This document shows positions 21,897-30,402 of a stretch of 41,109 nt of DNA, piece after piece. This DNA comes from Gammaproteobacteria bacterium (GTDB taxonomy: Bacteria > Pseudomonadota > Gammaproteobacteria > Steroidobacterales > Steroidobacteraceae). Under the pieces are notes generated by a model. That model was not told the origin of the DNA. It did no database searches and was given only the letters and a program-made list of their open reading frames with translations. How positions within the stretch are numbered: the first letter of the stretch is position 1; each line of letters opens with the position of its first letter. The stretch is from contig PLET01000019.1 in the NCBI GenBank assembly GCA_003137095.1, forward strand, positions 90,083-131,191, read 5' to 3'. Position numbers and translations under genes: made by a program.

Positions 21897-22396
21897 ATCG
21901 GCGCGTCCCCGATGGAGACGTCCGGAAACAGCTCCGCCTTCTGGAATGGCGCGACGGGGAGCTGGTACACCCGCACCGTGTCCATCACCTGCACCAGCGT
22001 GTCGTAGGGCACGTTGGGCCCGAGCAGCACGCTCGCATCGGTCATCTGTGGAAACTGCGATTTGACGGCGCGCATGAACTCCGACAGGCCCTGCAAATCG
22101 TAGCCGCCGGCCGTGTTCGCGAAGGTCTTGAGCGGTCCGGAGTTCTTGTCGTTGACGACGATGTCGTCCGGCCGAATGATGACCTCGAGCTTCAGCCCCT
22201 TCGGCAGGTCGGGTATCTGCGTCGGGTTGCTCGACGGCAGATTCAACTCGAGCACGTTGGTCTTGGAGAACACCGCGGTGAAAATCAGGAAGAACACCAG
22301 GATGACCATCATGTCGATCATCGGCACGATGTTCAGATCGTCGCGGCCCTGGTGATAGCGGGCGTGGTTGCGTCTGACGAGGCGTGCGGATTTCAT
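21893..22396 (-). CDS. ExbD/TolR-family proton channel subunit (first copy)
   Basis: A 167-residue protein with a membrane helix (about 22-43) carrying D28 in NIVPMIDMMVILVFFLIF and a periplasmic domain with VEVIIRPDD-like strands (LEVIIRPDDIVV) and PYDTLVQVMDTVR. The sequence is clearly different from the second ExbD, so the operon encodes two distinct TolR-type subunits for one TolQ-type subunit. It starts 31 bases after the MotA/TolQ/ExbB gene and overlaps the next gene by four bases. Known role in the family: a peptidoglycan-binding or transducing stator subunit. Confidence 0.93.
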   Translation of the reverse strand: MKSARLVRRNHARYHQGRDDLNIVPMIDMMVILVFFLIFTAVFSKTNVLELNLPSSNPTQIPDLPKGLKLEVIIRPDDIVVNDKNSGPLKTFANTAGGYDLQGLSEFMRAVKSQFPQMTDASVLLGPNVPYDTLVQVMDTVRVYQLPVAPFQKAELFPDVSIGDAPI

Positions 22397-22427
22397 ACGC
22401 TATGCACCATCGGTTGAGGCGTGCCGG

Positions 22428-23135
22428 TCAGATCGTGCCGCGTGCCGCGGCGGCGGGGCGTGCCGCGGGCGGCGCGGACGGCGCTGCCGTCGCGGTGGAC
22501 TCGTGCTGCCGCTCGGTGACCGAATTCAGGAACTTCACCGACGCGATCTCCAGGCTGTCGATCAGGGCGGTGGTCTTCGATTCCAGGAACATGTGCGACA
22601 GGAGCAGCGTGATCGCGACGAACAATCCCGAGGCGGTGTTGTTCATGGCAACCGAGATCGCCGCGGCCAGCAGGCTGGCCTTTTCGGCCGGATTCGCGGT
22701 CGCGACGGCGCTGAACGCGCCGATCAACCCGATGATGGTGCCGAGCAGTCCGATGAGCAGGCCGACGTTCGCGAGCGAGGACAGGTAGTGGGTGCGCTTC
22801 TCGATGCGCGGAATCACCTCGAGCAGGCTCTCATCCATGGCCTTCTCGATGTCGTCCCGGCGCCTGGCGCTCGCCACCCGCGCCACGCCGTAATTCAGGA
22901 TGGTGGCGATCGAGGCCTTCGAATTCTGCGTGAGGGCGATCACCTGCTTGAAGTTGCCGGCGCTCAAGGCAGGCACCAGTTCCTCCCACAGGCTGCGGTT
23001 GCGCATGGTTTCACGGGTCAGGTAGACGAATCGCTCGATGGCGATCGACACGCCGATGACGAAGATCAAGGCAAGCGGATAGAGAAAAATCCCGCCGTCC
23101 TTGAAGAAGGTAACCAACCAATTGATGAAATTCAT
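22428..23135 (-). CDS. MotA/TolQ/ExbB-family proton channel protein
   Basis: A 235-residue inner-membrane protein with three predicted helices: about 14-36, 114-140 (VGLLIGLLGTIIGLIGAFSA) and 152-180 (AISVAMNNTASGLFVAITLL). The last two are the pore helices of the family, with T/S residues typical for proton passage. An Ala/Pro-rich C-terminal tail (about 210-235) is unusual. The ATG at 23135 has AGGAG at 23143-23147, 7 bases away. It probably forms a pentamer around a dimer of the downstream ExbD proteins. Confidence 0.94.
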   Translation of the reverse strand: MNFINWLVTFFKDGGIFLYPLALIFVIGVSIAIERFVYLTRETMRNRSLWEELVPALSAGNFKQVIALTQNSKASIATILNYGVARVASARRRDDIEKAMDESLLEVIPRIEKRTHYLSSLANVGLLIGLLGTIIGLIGAFSAVATANPAEKASLLAAAISVAMNNTASGLFVAITLLLSHMFLESKTTALIDSLEIASVKFLNSVTERQHESTATAAPSAPPAARPAAAARGTI

Positions 23136-23207
23136 CTACGCGCTCCTAGATAAGCCCGACCGCTTCGAATGGCAGATTCAACCAGATTCAGTAAAATAGG
23201 CTACGAC
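23136..23207 (-). promoter_or_regulatory. Intra-operon gap before the motor genes
   Basis: A 72-base gap, the longest inside the 20137-30272 operon. It holds the AGGAG site of the MotA/TolQ/ExbB gene and a short direct repeat of AGATTCA (23173-23191 on the plus strand). No terminator is visible; a secondary promoter for the motor genes is possible but no good hexamer pair was found. Confidence 0.3.
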
Positions 23208-23690
23208 TCACTTCTCACCCTGCTTGGGCGGGGCAACCTTATCGGGTGGTGGCGGCCCGGTCGCACCGTTTTGGGGCGATTCCGCCTTAACCGCTTGATA
23301 ATAAATAACCTCGCGACGGAAGACGTCGCGGTCCACCGGGGCCAGAACCTCGTCCAACAAGCTGTTCATGGGCTTGCCTCCCAGGTCTCCGATGTCGGAT
23401 TTCTTCCAGGGAACGACGTACATCACCTTGGGCAGTTCGCGATTGCCGGTCACCGTGGTGGTATCGAGTTCGACACGATCGGCGGGCTTCGGCGATTTCG
23501 CAGCGGCTGCGGCCGGCCGGGACGCGCGCGGCTCGCCCGCCTCCTTTTGTGCGGTGCTTTGTTGTGGCGCGGCATCCGCCTGAACTGCCGATGGGGCAGC
23601 GGGCGCCGTGGACGGCGCCTGCGCCGCCGCGAGCGCGAGCGGCAGCAGACTCAGCACGGCCATCAACAGCGGTTGGCTCCTGCGATTCAT
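23208..23690 (-). CDS. Small secreted protein of the trans-envelope operon
   Basis: A 160-residue protein with a Sec signal (about 1-23, ending LAAAQA), an Ala/Pro/Ser-rich disordered stretch (24-70) and a short conserved-looking core (about 85-135) containing VMYVVPWKKSDIGDL and LLDEVLAPVDRDVFRRE. A Pro/Lys-rich tail ends it. I do not recognise the family. The ATG overlaps the upstream TPR gene stop as ATGA and has AGGAG at 23696-23700. Its place between the TPR proteins and the motor suggests a periplasmic adaptor. Confidence 0.78.
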   Translation of the reverse strand: MNRRSQPLLMAVLSLLPLALAAAQAPSTAPAAPSAVQADAAPQQSTAQKEAGEPRASRPAAAAAKSPKPADRVELDTTTVTGNRELPKVMYVVPWKKSDIGDLGGKPMNSLLDEVLAPVDRDVFRREVIYYQAVKAESPQNGATGPPPPDKVAPPKQGEK

Positions 23691-26600
23691 GCGGGCTCCT
23701 TTTTCGTCGCCGGTGCGGCCGGCGGAACGACACGTTTGCGCAGCTCCACGACCCAACCGGCCACCTGTTTGTTCTCACCGGCCAGCGCGATGTACCGCTC
23801 ATATTGTTCGAGCGCCTGCTGCGGCTGGTCGAGATATAAATCGTAGAGAATGCCCAAATTAAGATGCGCCGGGGCGAAATCCGGCCCCACCGACAGCGCA
23901 CGCCGATAAGCCTCTTCCGCCGCGGCGAATTTGCCGAGCTTGCGCTCCACGATGCCCAATTCATTGCCGGCCACCGGGTTTGCCGGGGCCAGGTCCTGGG
24001 CCTGCCTGAATGCGGTTTCGGCGTCCGTCAACCGGGAATCGCGCAAATACAATAATCCCAAGTTCAGCTGCGGGCCATCGAATTGCGGGTGGTCGACCGC
24101 CAGCTGCCTGAATTCGGCTTCCGCCTCGCCGGCCTCCCCGGCCTGCATGTGCTGAAGTGCCTGCGCAAATGCCCTGGCCGCCTGCTCCGGAACCGGCGTG
24201 GTTGGCACAGGCAGGGCTGCGGCCGGCATCGCGATCGCAGCGGCCGGCACCGCTGTCGCGGCTGCTGCAGCGCCGGGCGCACCGGGCGCCGGCGGGCGCG
24301 CCGCGTCGGTCGGTGCCGCGTCGCCGGGTGCCGGCGCGTTCGCTGCGGGCGGTGTCGCGATCGTGCTCACCTGCGGCTCGCCGATCTCCATCTTGGCGTA
24401 GCGTCCGGGGTTGAGCTGTGCCAAGGCCGCGAAGCTCTTCTGCACCGATTCGTCGTAGGTGCCTTCCTTGGTGCGCGCGGCGTTCACCTCGTAGATCTGG
24501 ATGGCCTTCTCTTCGAAGGGGAATGCCTGCTCCTCGAGCAGCACGTCATACTGCTCCAGTTCGTCCTTCGACAGGTTCTTCGGGCGCTGCGAACCGATCA
24601 GGTCCTTGGCCAGCTGGCGGTATAATTCGCCGCTCTCGAAGGTGGCCGCGGTGGTGACTTCGGTGACCCGGTAGTCGGCAGCCAGCGAATAGGCGTTCAG
24701 CGCCGCCTCCATCGCCTTGCGCTTCTGTGCCAGCGATTTCTTGAGCGGCATGACGAGCTTGATGCGGTAAAATTCGTCGCGGACCGGCGTCGCCAGGGTC
24801 AGCGTGGCCTTGGCCGCCAGGCTGCGGCTGCGATCGGTGCGCGCCGCGCCGGCCGCGCGATCCGCGGCAATCATCTCCTTGAGCCACCGGTTGGCGGCTG
24901 GCGCATCACCGGCCTTCAAGGCGATCTGCTCGAGTTTGTCGCGCGCATCCATGGCGGGATTCAAGGGCTGCGGATAGCGTTGCACGAACGCCTCCAGCAT
25001 GGCGGTGGACTTCGCCGTATTTCCGGCCTTGTCGTACAGATCGGCCGCCTGCAGCGTGGCTTCGCGCTGCACCTCCGGCGTCTCCTCGGGCGTGCGGGCG
25101 ATCTTTTCGAATTCGACCGCCGCCTGGCCGGGACGGTTGGATTCGGAGTACGCCACCGCCAGTTTGCGCGTCACGTCGGGCTGCAGCGGGCTCTGCGGGA
25201 AGTTTTGGCGGAAGCCAACCAGCACCGGTATCGCCCGGTCCCATTGCTTGCCGGTGATCAGCAGCGCGGCCGCGTCGAAATCCGCATTGGCGCGCACCTT
25301 GGAGTCCGGCGCCAGTTTGGAGACCCGCAGGAAATCCTCCACCGCGGCACCGCTGTCGCCCGCCTTGCTCTTCGACTCGCCTTGCTTGTAGATCGAGGCA
25401 GCCAGGCGCTCCACGATGACGGGCCGCTCCGGATCGCTGGCGGTCATCAGCATCTGTGCCTTCAAATAGGCAGCCTCGGCCTTGTCGTACACGCCCTGGT
25501 CGAATTCGGAGTTCGCGATCACCGTCCAGGCGACCCGCTGCTTGACCGCATCGGCGGCCGGCTGCCGCGCCAGCAGTTTCTGCGACGCCGTAATCGCCCG
25601 CGGATAGTCCTTGGCGGCGTACAGTTCGGTGGCCGCACGCGTCAGCACTTGCGCGGTCTCCGGATGCTGCGGGAACGCGTCCGCGAATTTGAGTGAGCTG
25701 TCGATGGCTCGGCGGTGCGTCGCCGCCTTCTCATCGCCGCTCAGGGTCTCCTCGTACTTGCCGAATGCGACGACCGAGGCGTAGCCGGCCGCGGCCGCCT
25801 TGTCGTGGACACCGTAGCCGTACGCGGTGCGCTCGTATTCGCCGGCCGCGTCGAGGTATTGGCGGCTGTCGAACAGCGTGTCGGCCAGCAGGTAGTTGGT
25901 GACGGAGGAATCCGGGTCATCGGGGAAGGATTTCAGATAGCTGCGATACCACTTCGCCGCCTCCTGATAGTCGGCCACACTTTTGGTGCGTCGCGCCTGG
26001 GCGTGGTAGTACTGCGCCACGTCCTTCAGATTCGTTTTCAGCTCCGCAACGACCTTCGCTTCGGTCTTCACGTTCCGGCCCTCCCAGTAGGGGGTTCCGA
26101 AGGCGTACTCCTCGACGAATTCCTTCTTGCCCTGCAGCACCAGCTGCGGGAAACCGCCCTTGCCGTACGCCTCGATCGCCTGCATCTGCAGCAGCGGCGC
26201 TTTTTCGTTGTTGCGGTCCTGGGATACGAAGGCACGATAACTGTCCGCCGCGTCCGTGTAGCGCTCCTTCTCCATATAAAGGTCCCCGAGTCGGGAATAC
26301 AGCAGGTAGGAATAGGGGCGCAGCTTCAACCGTCTGACGAATCCGTCGACGCTCTTTGCGCCTTCCATATAGGAGAACGTGATGGACATGACCCGGAAGG
26401 TGTCCTCGACCAGTTCGCGGTTGGGACGGCTGAGGCTGTCGATGTCGATGAGTTCGTTCGGAGCGCGCTTCGAAACCAGCACGGAATCGAGCACGCCGGC
26501 GAAGGAGTCCAGGCTGCGCTCGTTCTCGCCCTGTTTGAACAGCGACCAGCCGTTCTTGTACAGGCTCTGGTTGTAGAACTGCGAACCCGCGCCGTGGGCG

Positions 26601-27175
26601 ATGACCGCCGAATACGCCTGCTCCGCCTGGGCATAGTGCTGGGCGGAGAATTGCAGCTCACCCCGGCGGAACTGCGCCTCGTCGACGTAGCGGCTCTTCG
26701 GATAGGAGGCAACCAGCCGGTCGAGCGCCACCAGCGCCTTGTCGGGTTCGGCGTTCAATTCATAGGCGCGTGCGAGCTGATAGAGCACTGAATCATTGCG
26801 CTCGTACTTCGGATAAGCCTTCAGCAGCGCCGAGTACAGGGTAATTGCCTCTGTGGCGCGCAGGCCTTCGTTGGTGATGAGTTCGCGTTCGATGCGCTCC
26901 GACTCGGAACTCTCCAGGTTCAGGTCGCCGAGCCGGCGCAACGCCTCGGCGCGCAGATCCGCGTCGCCGGCATTGAGGTCGAGAAAATGCCGGTAACTGT
27001 CCATGGTCTTCCGGGTGTCGACGCCCTGCGGCGGGTCAGGCTTCACGTCGACTTCCTGACCCTCCAGATCCTTGATCGTCGGCGGCGCACCGGCCGCACC
27101 AGCGGTAATGGGCGCCAACGCCGGCAGCAGGGCCGCCAGCACGCCGCAGTGCATGATGCCGCTGCACCTCCTCAT
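23687..27175 (-). CDS. Large secreted TPR protein (GltD/AgmU-like architecture)
   Basis: A 1162-residue periplasmic or outer-membrane scaffold. After a Sec signal (about 1-30) most of the protein is tetratricopeptide-like helical repeats, such as YPKSRYVDEAQFRRGELQF and YSYLLYSRLGDLYMEKERY. A Pro/Ala linker (about 980-1030) separates a distinct C-terminal block of about three canonical TPRs with FDGPQLNLGLLYL, VAGNELGIVERKLGKFAAA and FAPAHLNLGILYDLY. The frame is open to 27502, but the ATG at 27175 overlaps the upstream stop as ATGA and gives the signal peptide. Size and repeat content resemble Myxococcus AgmU (GltD), a remembered comparison that needs a profile search. It probably organises partners by protein-protein contacts. 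Confidence 0.85.
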   Translation of the reverse strand: MRRCSGIMHCGVLAALLPALAPITAGAAGAPPTIKDLEGQEVDVKPDPPQGVDTRKTMDSYRHFLDLNAGDADLRAEALRRLGDLNLESSESERIERELITNEGLRATEAITLYSALLKAYPKYERNDSVLYQLARAYELNAEPDKALVALDRLVASYPKSRYVDEAQFRRGELQFSAQHYAQAEQAYSAVIAHGAGSQFYNQSLYKNGWSLFKQGENERSLDSFAGVLDSVLVSKRAPNELIDIDSLSRPNRELVEDTFRVMSITFSYMEGAKSVDGFVRRLKLRPYSYLLYSRLGDLYMEKERYTDAADSYRAFVSQDRNNEKAPLLQMQAIEAYGKGGFPQLVLQGKKEFVEEYAFGTPYWEGRNVKTEAKVVAELKTNLKDVAQYYHAQARRTKSVADYQEAAKWYRSYLKSFPDDPDSSVTNYLLADTLFDSRQYLDAAGEYERTAYGYGVHDKAAAAGYASVVAFGKYEETLSGDEKAATHRRAIDSSLKFADAFPQHPETAQVLTRAATELYAAKDYPRAITASQKLLARQPAADAVKQRVAWTVIANSEFDQGVYDKAEAAYLKAQMLMTASDPERPVIVERLAASIYKQGESKSKAGDSGAAVEDFLRVSKLAPDSKVRANADFDAAALLITGKQWDRAIPVLVGFRQNFPQSPLQPDVTRKLAVAYSESNRPGQAAVEFEKIARTPEETPEVQREATLQAADLYDKAGNTAKSTAMLEAFVQRYPQPLNPAMDARDKLEQIALKAGDAPAANRWLKEMIAADRAAGAARTDRSRSLAAKATLTLATPVRDEFYRIKLVMPLKKSLAQKRKAMEAALNAYSLAADYRVTEVTTAATFESGELYRQLAKDLIGSQRPKNLSKDELEQYDVLLEEQAFPFEEKAIQIYEVNAARTKEGTYDESVQKSFAALAQLNPGRYAKMEIGEPQVSTIATPPAANAPAPGDAAPTDAARPPAPGAPGAAAAATAVPAAAIAMPAAALPVPTTPVPEQAARAFAQALQHMQAGEAGEAEAEFRQLAVDHPQFDGPQLNLGLLYLRDSRLTDAETAFRQAQDLAPANPVAGNELGIVERKLGKFAAAEEAYRRALSVGPDFAPAHLNLGILYDLYLDQPQQALEQYERYIALAGENKQVAGWVVELRKRVVPPAAPATKKEPA

Positions 27176-29073
27176 GGGGCCGCCTTGGGTTTGCCGTTGA
27201 TGGCGCGATCGTAGATGTCGGCCAGGGCGTAGCGGGCTTGGATCTGATAAGTGCCGATGCGCTCCTTCTGATCCTCGAGTTCGTGGATGGCGATCGCCTG
27301 CAGGTAGCGGTTCTGCTGCTCGGAAACCGCCGCGAGCCGCTGTTGCAGGCGATCCATGCGTGCACGCACCGCCGCCACCCGTTTGGCGAATTCTCCGCTG
27401 TTCGCAGGCACGGCCTGGCGGGCCTGCACCACCTGAACCGCGCGATTCTGCGTCTCCTTGATGTCGGCTTCGAGTTCCTTGACGGAGCGCCGCTCGTTCC
27501 AAACGCGGGCCTTGAAGCTCTCCGACAACCGCCAGTACATCACGCCCATCATCAGCCGATGCTTCTCGCGCATCTCGGCCAGATCCGGATCGTCCGGGTG
27601 GGCGGCCAGATACTCCTCCATGCGCTTCAAGCGGGCCCAGGTCTCCTGTTCGGCGGCGGTTCCGAGCGCCGCAACATCGCCGGATTTCTCGATGTCGTTG
27701 ATGCGCGACTCGAAATCCACCCGCTTGCGCGTCAGTGCGCCAATGTCGGTTGCCGACAGAACCGCCTCGGACTTGGGCACCCGGTCCGCGTAGGCCTTGT
27801 CGCGCGTCGCCAGCATGTCGTCGAATGCCGAGACGCTGTCGCGCCAGGATTCCAGGTTATGGCTCATGTACTTGAGCTCGCGATAATTCCTCAGGCCTTC
27901 CTGGAAGTCGTTGGTCGCCAGCAGCTGGTACAGGTAGCGCGATTCGGGTGCATCGGGAAGGTTGTGCAGCTGCCAATACCAGCTGACGCCGTTCTTGTCG
28001 TCGTTGGCGAGCAGCCGGTCGAGAAGATCGCCGTTGCGAATCCGGCCGATCGACTCATCGATGCGCTGCAGCTCCGCATCGAAGGACTGGATCGCGGAGT
28101 TGTAATACTCGGCGGCCTGCCCGTTCGCCCCGAGCTTGCCGAAGGCATAGGGCACGGCGAGAAAGGACTCCTGCACCGCGGCGTCGAGCAGATTCCGGTT
28201 GTGCAGCGCGAGCCAGGGAACCAGCGCGCGCTTGTATTCGCCGCTCATCGCGAGCGCCCAGCCCGCGCCGAGCAGTGCCTTGCTGGAGTAGGGTCCCTCG
28301 AGCCGCACGCGCTGCAGCACCGGGGTGGCCTCGGCCGGGCGCTGCGCCTGCAGCAATGCGAAGCCCAGGGCGAGATTCGCCTTGTCCTTGAGCGCCGCCG
28401 ATTCCTCGTCATGCGGTTCCGCTCGGCCCACCGCGTCGAGGAAGGGGATGGCATCGGAGAGCCGGTCCTTGCGCACCAGGGCGACTCCCAGGTTGAACTG
28501 CGCGTAGGAGGTCCATTCGGCCGGCCCGTGCCAGCCTTTCAGCACGACGATGGCGTCGTCGTAGCGGTTCTCGCGCATCATGATCTGCGCAAGCAACATG
28601 TAGCGCTCGGCGTTGATGCGCGGATCCATCAGGTCCGACACCTGGCGCAGTGCGCGCTCGGATTCGGGCAGATAACCCCGCAGATACCAGACCTTGCCCA
28701 GGTAGTACCAGGCGCGATTGCGCACCAATTCGGTGGTGTTGCCCGCCAGCAGGGCCTCGAATATGCGCCCCGCCTCGATGTGTTCACCGAGCGACAGGTA
28801 CAGGCCGCCGAGCAGCAGCTCCGCCTCTCCTTCGGTGTTCGGAATCAGACCGAGCTCGCGCGCGGCGAGCAACCGCGTGATCGCGGCGAAATAATCGTCT
28901 TGGAAGAAGTAGAACAGCACGTCGCCGTAGCGCAAATCCCTGACCACGTGCGGCGGAAGGCCGTTCGGATCGGGCTTGACGTCGCCGGCCGCGCCGCACG
29001 TCCACGGCAGCGTCAGCGCCAACCCGCCGATCAGCGCCAAAAACGGCCCCTGCCTGTCAGCCGCGCTGCGCAC
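27172..29073 (-). CDS. Secreted TPR protein with C-terminal coiled coil
   Basis: A 633-residue periplasmic protein starting at a GTG three bases after the upstream stop. It has a Sec signal (about 1-29), then helical TPR-type repeats to about residue 350 (GLYLSLGEHIEAGRIFEALL, AQFNLGVALVRKDRLSDAIP). The C-terminal third (about 440-633) is highly charged and probably a long coiled coil (VRARMDRLQQRLAAVSEQQN). It is the second of two TPR proteins in the operon, a pairing that recalls AgmU and AglT (GltD and GltE) of the Myxococcus gliding complex. There is no lipobox. Confidence 0.84.
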   Translation of the reverse strand: MRSAADRQGPFLALIGGLALTLPWTCGAAGDVKPDPNGLPPHVVRDLRYGDVLFYFFQDDYFAAITRLLAARELGLIPNTEGEAELLLGGLYLSLGEHIEAGRIFEALLAGNTTELVRNRAWYYLGKVWYLRGYLPESERALRQVSDLMDPRINAERYMLLAQIMMRENRYDDAIVVLKGWHGPAEWTSYAQFNLGVALVRKDRLSDAIPFLDAVGRAEPHDEESAALKDKANLALGFALLQAQRPAEATPVLQRVRLEGPYSSKALLGAGWALAMSGEYKRALVPWLALHNRNLLDAAVQESFLAVPYAFGKLGANGQAAEYYNSAIQSFDAELQRIDESIGRIRNGDLLDRLLANDDKNGVSWYWQLHNLPDAPESRYLYQLLATNDFQEGLRNYRELKYMSHNLESWRDSVSAFDDMLATRDKAYADRVPKSEAVLSATDIGALTRKRVDFESRINDIEKSGDVAALGTAAEQETWARLKRMEEYLAAHPDDPDLAEMREKHRLMMGVMYWRLSESFKARVWNERRSVKELEADIKETQNRAVQVVQARQAVPANSGEFAKRVAAVRARMDRLQQRLAAVSEQQNRYLQAIAIHELEDQKERIGTYQIQARYALADIYDRAINGKPKAAP

Positions 29074-29076
29074 GTC

Positions 29077-29757
29077 TCATTCCCAGTCTTTGACCATGAA
29101 CTCTGGCTGATGCTTGGGAACGCGGTCCGTGATTTTCAGTTCCAGATACTTCGCGCCGACGCCCTTCTCGAAGTTGATCGTCGCTCCCCTGCGGTAATCG
29201 CGCTCCACCGGGCCCTTGCCGGTGAAAAAGGCCACCAGCTCGTGTTTACCCACCTTCAGGTTTCCGAGGTACACACGGTGCACGCCGCCCTTCAGCAGGG
29301 CGTCGGCTTCGCGGGCCGTGTACAGATAATTGGCCACTTCCTTGTTGTCGATCTTGATGGTCACCGAATCCAGCGCGAAGAACGTGCCGACGTCCATCGA
29401 CAGGAACACCGCCACCTGGGTGTTCGCCGGGAACAGCAGCTCCTCCTCGAGCACGAACAGGTCCTTGTTGAGGTCGATGACTTCTTTCTTGAGCCCCTGC
29501 ACCTCCTGGTCCAGGGACTTGAAGTCCGCCGGCGGCGCATCGCCGGCACTCGCCGGGCCACCGGGGGCGACCGGGGCAGCCGTGGCCGGCGTGGGGGTGG
29601 CGGGCGTGGCCGGCGCGGCGGGCGTGGCCGGCGCGGCGGTTGTGGCCGGCGCGGCGGTTGGTCCCGCGGCCGGGGCCTGCGCCGCGGCGGCGCCGATCCA
29701 GGCGCCCGTCAGGATGGCCGCGCGCAACATGTTCCAAACAGCTCGATTGGGATGCAT
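29077..29757 (-). CDS. Secreted Ala/Thr/Pro-linker and coiled-coil protein
   Basis: A 226-residue protein of unknown family. It has a Sec signal (about 1-27), a 45-residue Ala/Thr/Pro linker partly encoded by 18-base tandem repeats, a short coiled coil (about 78-105, DQEVQGLKKEVIDLNKDL) and a C-terminal beta-rich domain (about 108-226). That domain includes VAVFLSMDVGTFFALDSVTIKID and GGVHRVYLGNLKVGKHEL, like an immunoglobulin-type fold. Four bases separate its stop from the next gene start. It probably reaches through the periplasm from an anchored end to a partner. AGGT lies about 6 bases before the ATG. Confidence 0.78.
   Translation of the reverse strand: MHPNRAVWNMLRAAILTGAWIGAAAAQAPAAGPTAAPATTAAPATPAAPATPATPTPATAAPVAPGGPASAGDAPPADFKSLDQEVQGLKKEVIDLNKDLFVLEEELLFPANTQVAVFLSMDVGTFFALDSVTIKIDNKEVANYLYTAREADALLKGGVHRVYLGNLKVGKHELVAFFTGKGPVERDYRRGATINFEKGVGAKYLELKITDRVPKHQPEFMVKDWE
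29606..29659 (-). repeat. 18-base tandem repeat in the linker coding region
   Basis: Three near-identical 18-base units at 29606-29623, 29624-29641 and 29642-29659 begin GTGGCCGGCGCGGCGG on the plus strand. They encode six-residue Ala/Thr/Pro units on the minus strand. Frame-neutral copy changes would alter linker length. Confidence 0.75.
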
Positions 29758-29771
29758 AGCTAACCTATCGT

Positions 29772-30272
29772 TTATTCGCGCAGCAATTCGCGTATCTGAT
29801 CCAGATACAGGCGTTCATCGCCGCGCTTGAAGCCGAGTTTCGTGAAGCGCACGATACCCGATCGGTCCACCAAAATCGTCATCGGCACTTTTTGCAGCAG
29901 GTAATCCCTGCCGATCGTGGAGCCGGTGTCGAACAGTATCGGATAGGACACGTGCATCGAGCCGGCGAACTCCGCGGCGTGTTGCACGTCCTCATCCACC
30001 GAGACCCCGAGCACCACCAGACCGGCGCGTTCATAGGTGGTCTTGATGTGGTCGAGCGCAGGCATTTCCTGGCGCGAGTCGCCCGCCCAGCGCGCCCAGA
30101 AATTGATCAGTACCACCTGCCCGCGATACTCCGACAGACGCAGGTTGCGGCCGTCGAGATCCTTCAACACGAAGTCCGGCGCCTCCTTGCCGATGAGCGT
30201 GGGTGCTGCCGCACTGCAGGACAGCGCCACGGCCGCCAGAATCAGGCCGCGGGCGAATGGCGATTTGGGCAT
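29772..30272 (-). CDS. TlpA/redoxin-fold protein lacking both catalytic cysteines
   Basis: A 166-residue exported thioredoxin-fold protein with a Sec signal (about 1-23). The AhpC/TSA/TlpA core is well kept: APDFVLKDLDG, LSEYRGQVVLINFWARW, VLGVSVDED and the cis-Pro loop VPMTILVD. The expected WCGPC active site is WAGDS (62-66), so Ala63 and Ser66 replace both redox cysteines. This points to a structural or binding role rather than disulfide exchange. It is the first gene of the trans-envelope operon, 14 bases upstream of the linker protein gene. An intact relative lies at 39934-40443. Confidence 0.88.
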   Translation of the reverse strand: MPKSPFARGLILAAVALSCSAAAPTLIGKEAPDFVLKDLDGRNLRLSEYRGQVVLINFWARWAGDSRQEMPALDHIKTTYERAGLVVLGVSVDEDVQHAAEFAGSMHVSYPILFDTGSTIGRDYLLQKVPMTILVDRSGIVRFTKLGFKRGDERLYLDQIRELLRE

Positions 30273-30402
30273 CCGCCGATTGTCTCAAGTGTGAACGCGC
30301 TTCGCCAAGACTTTGTTCGATTACTGCATGACCCAGCGCACATCCGCCAACTTTGCCCGTTGTCTCCGGACGCCGACAGGCCGGCTGCAGGAAGCGCCGA
30401 CG
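30273..30402 (-). promoter_or_regulatory. Intergenic region before the trans-envelope operon
   Basis: A 130-base gap. On the minus strand TTGGCG followed after 18 bases by GACAAT (30284-30279) could be a sigma-70-like promoter, ending only 6 bases before the ATG at 30272. I see no clear terminator for the upstream Tat-protein gene, so read-through from 35693 is also possible. Confidence 0.3.

Noticed and set aside
20481..23135. Ordinary ExbB-ExbD-TonB or Tol-Pal system
   Set aside because: There are two ExbD genes, an AgmX/PglI-type C-terminus instead of the usual TonB one, large TPR partners, and no TolA, TolB or Pal.
23173..23191. Short AGATTCA direct repeat before the motor genes
   Set aside because: Only two seven-base copies and no symmetry; too little to call an operator.
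27238..29763. 841-codon plus-strand frame opposite the TPR and linker genes
   Set aside because: The opposite strand has signal peptides, TPR patterns and coupled starts; this frame has low-complexity Arg/Gln/His-rich sequence.
29772..30272. Missing cysteines as a sequencing error
   Set aside because: Changing WCGPC to WAGDS needs several independent base changes in an otherwise intact frame.
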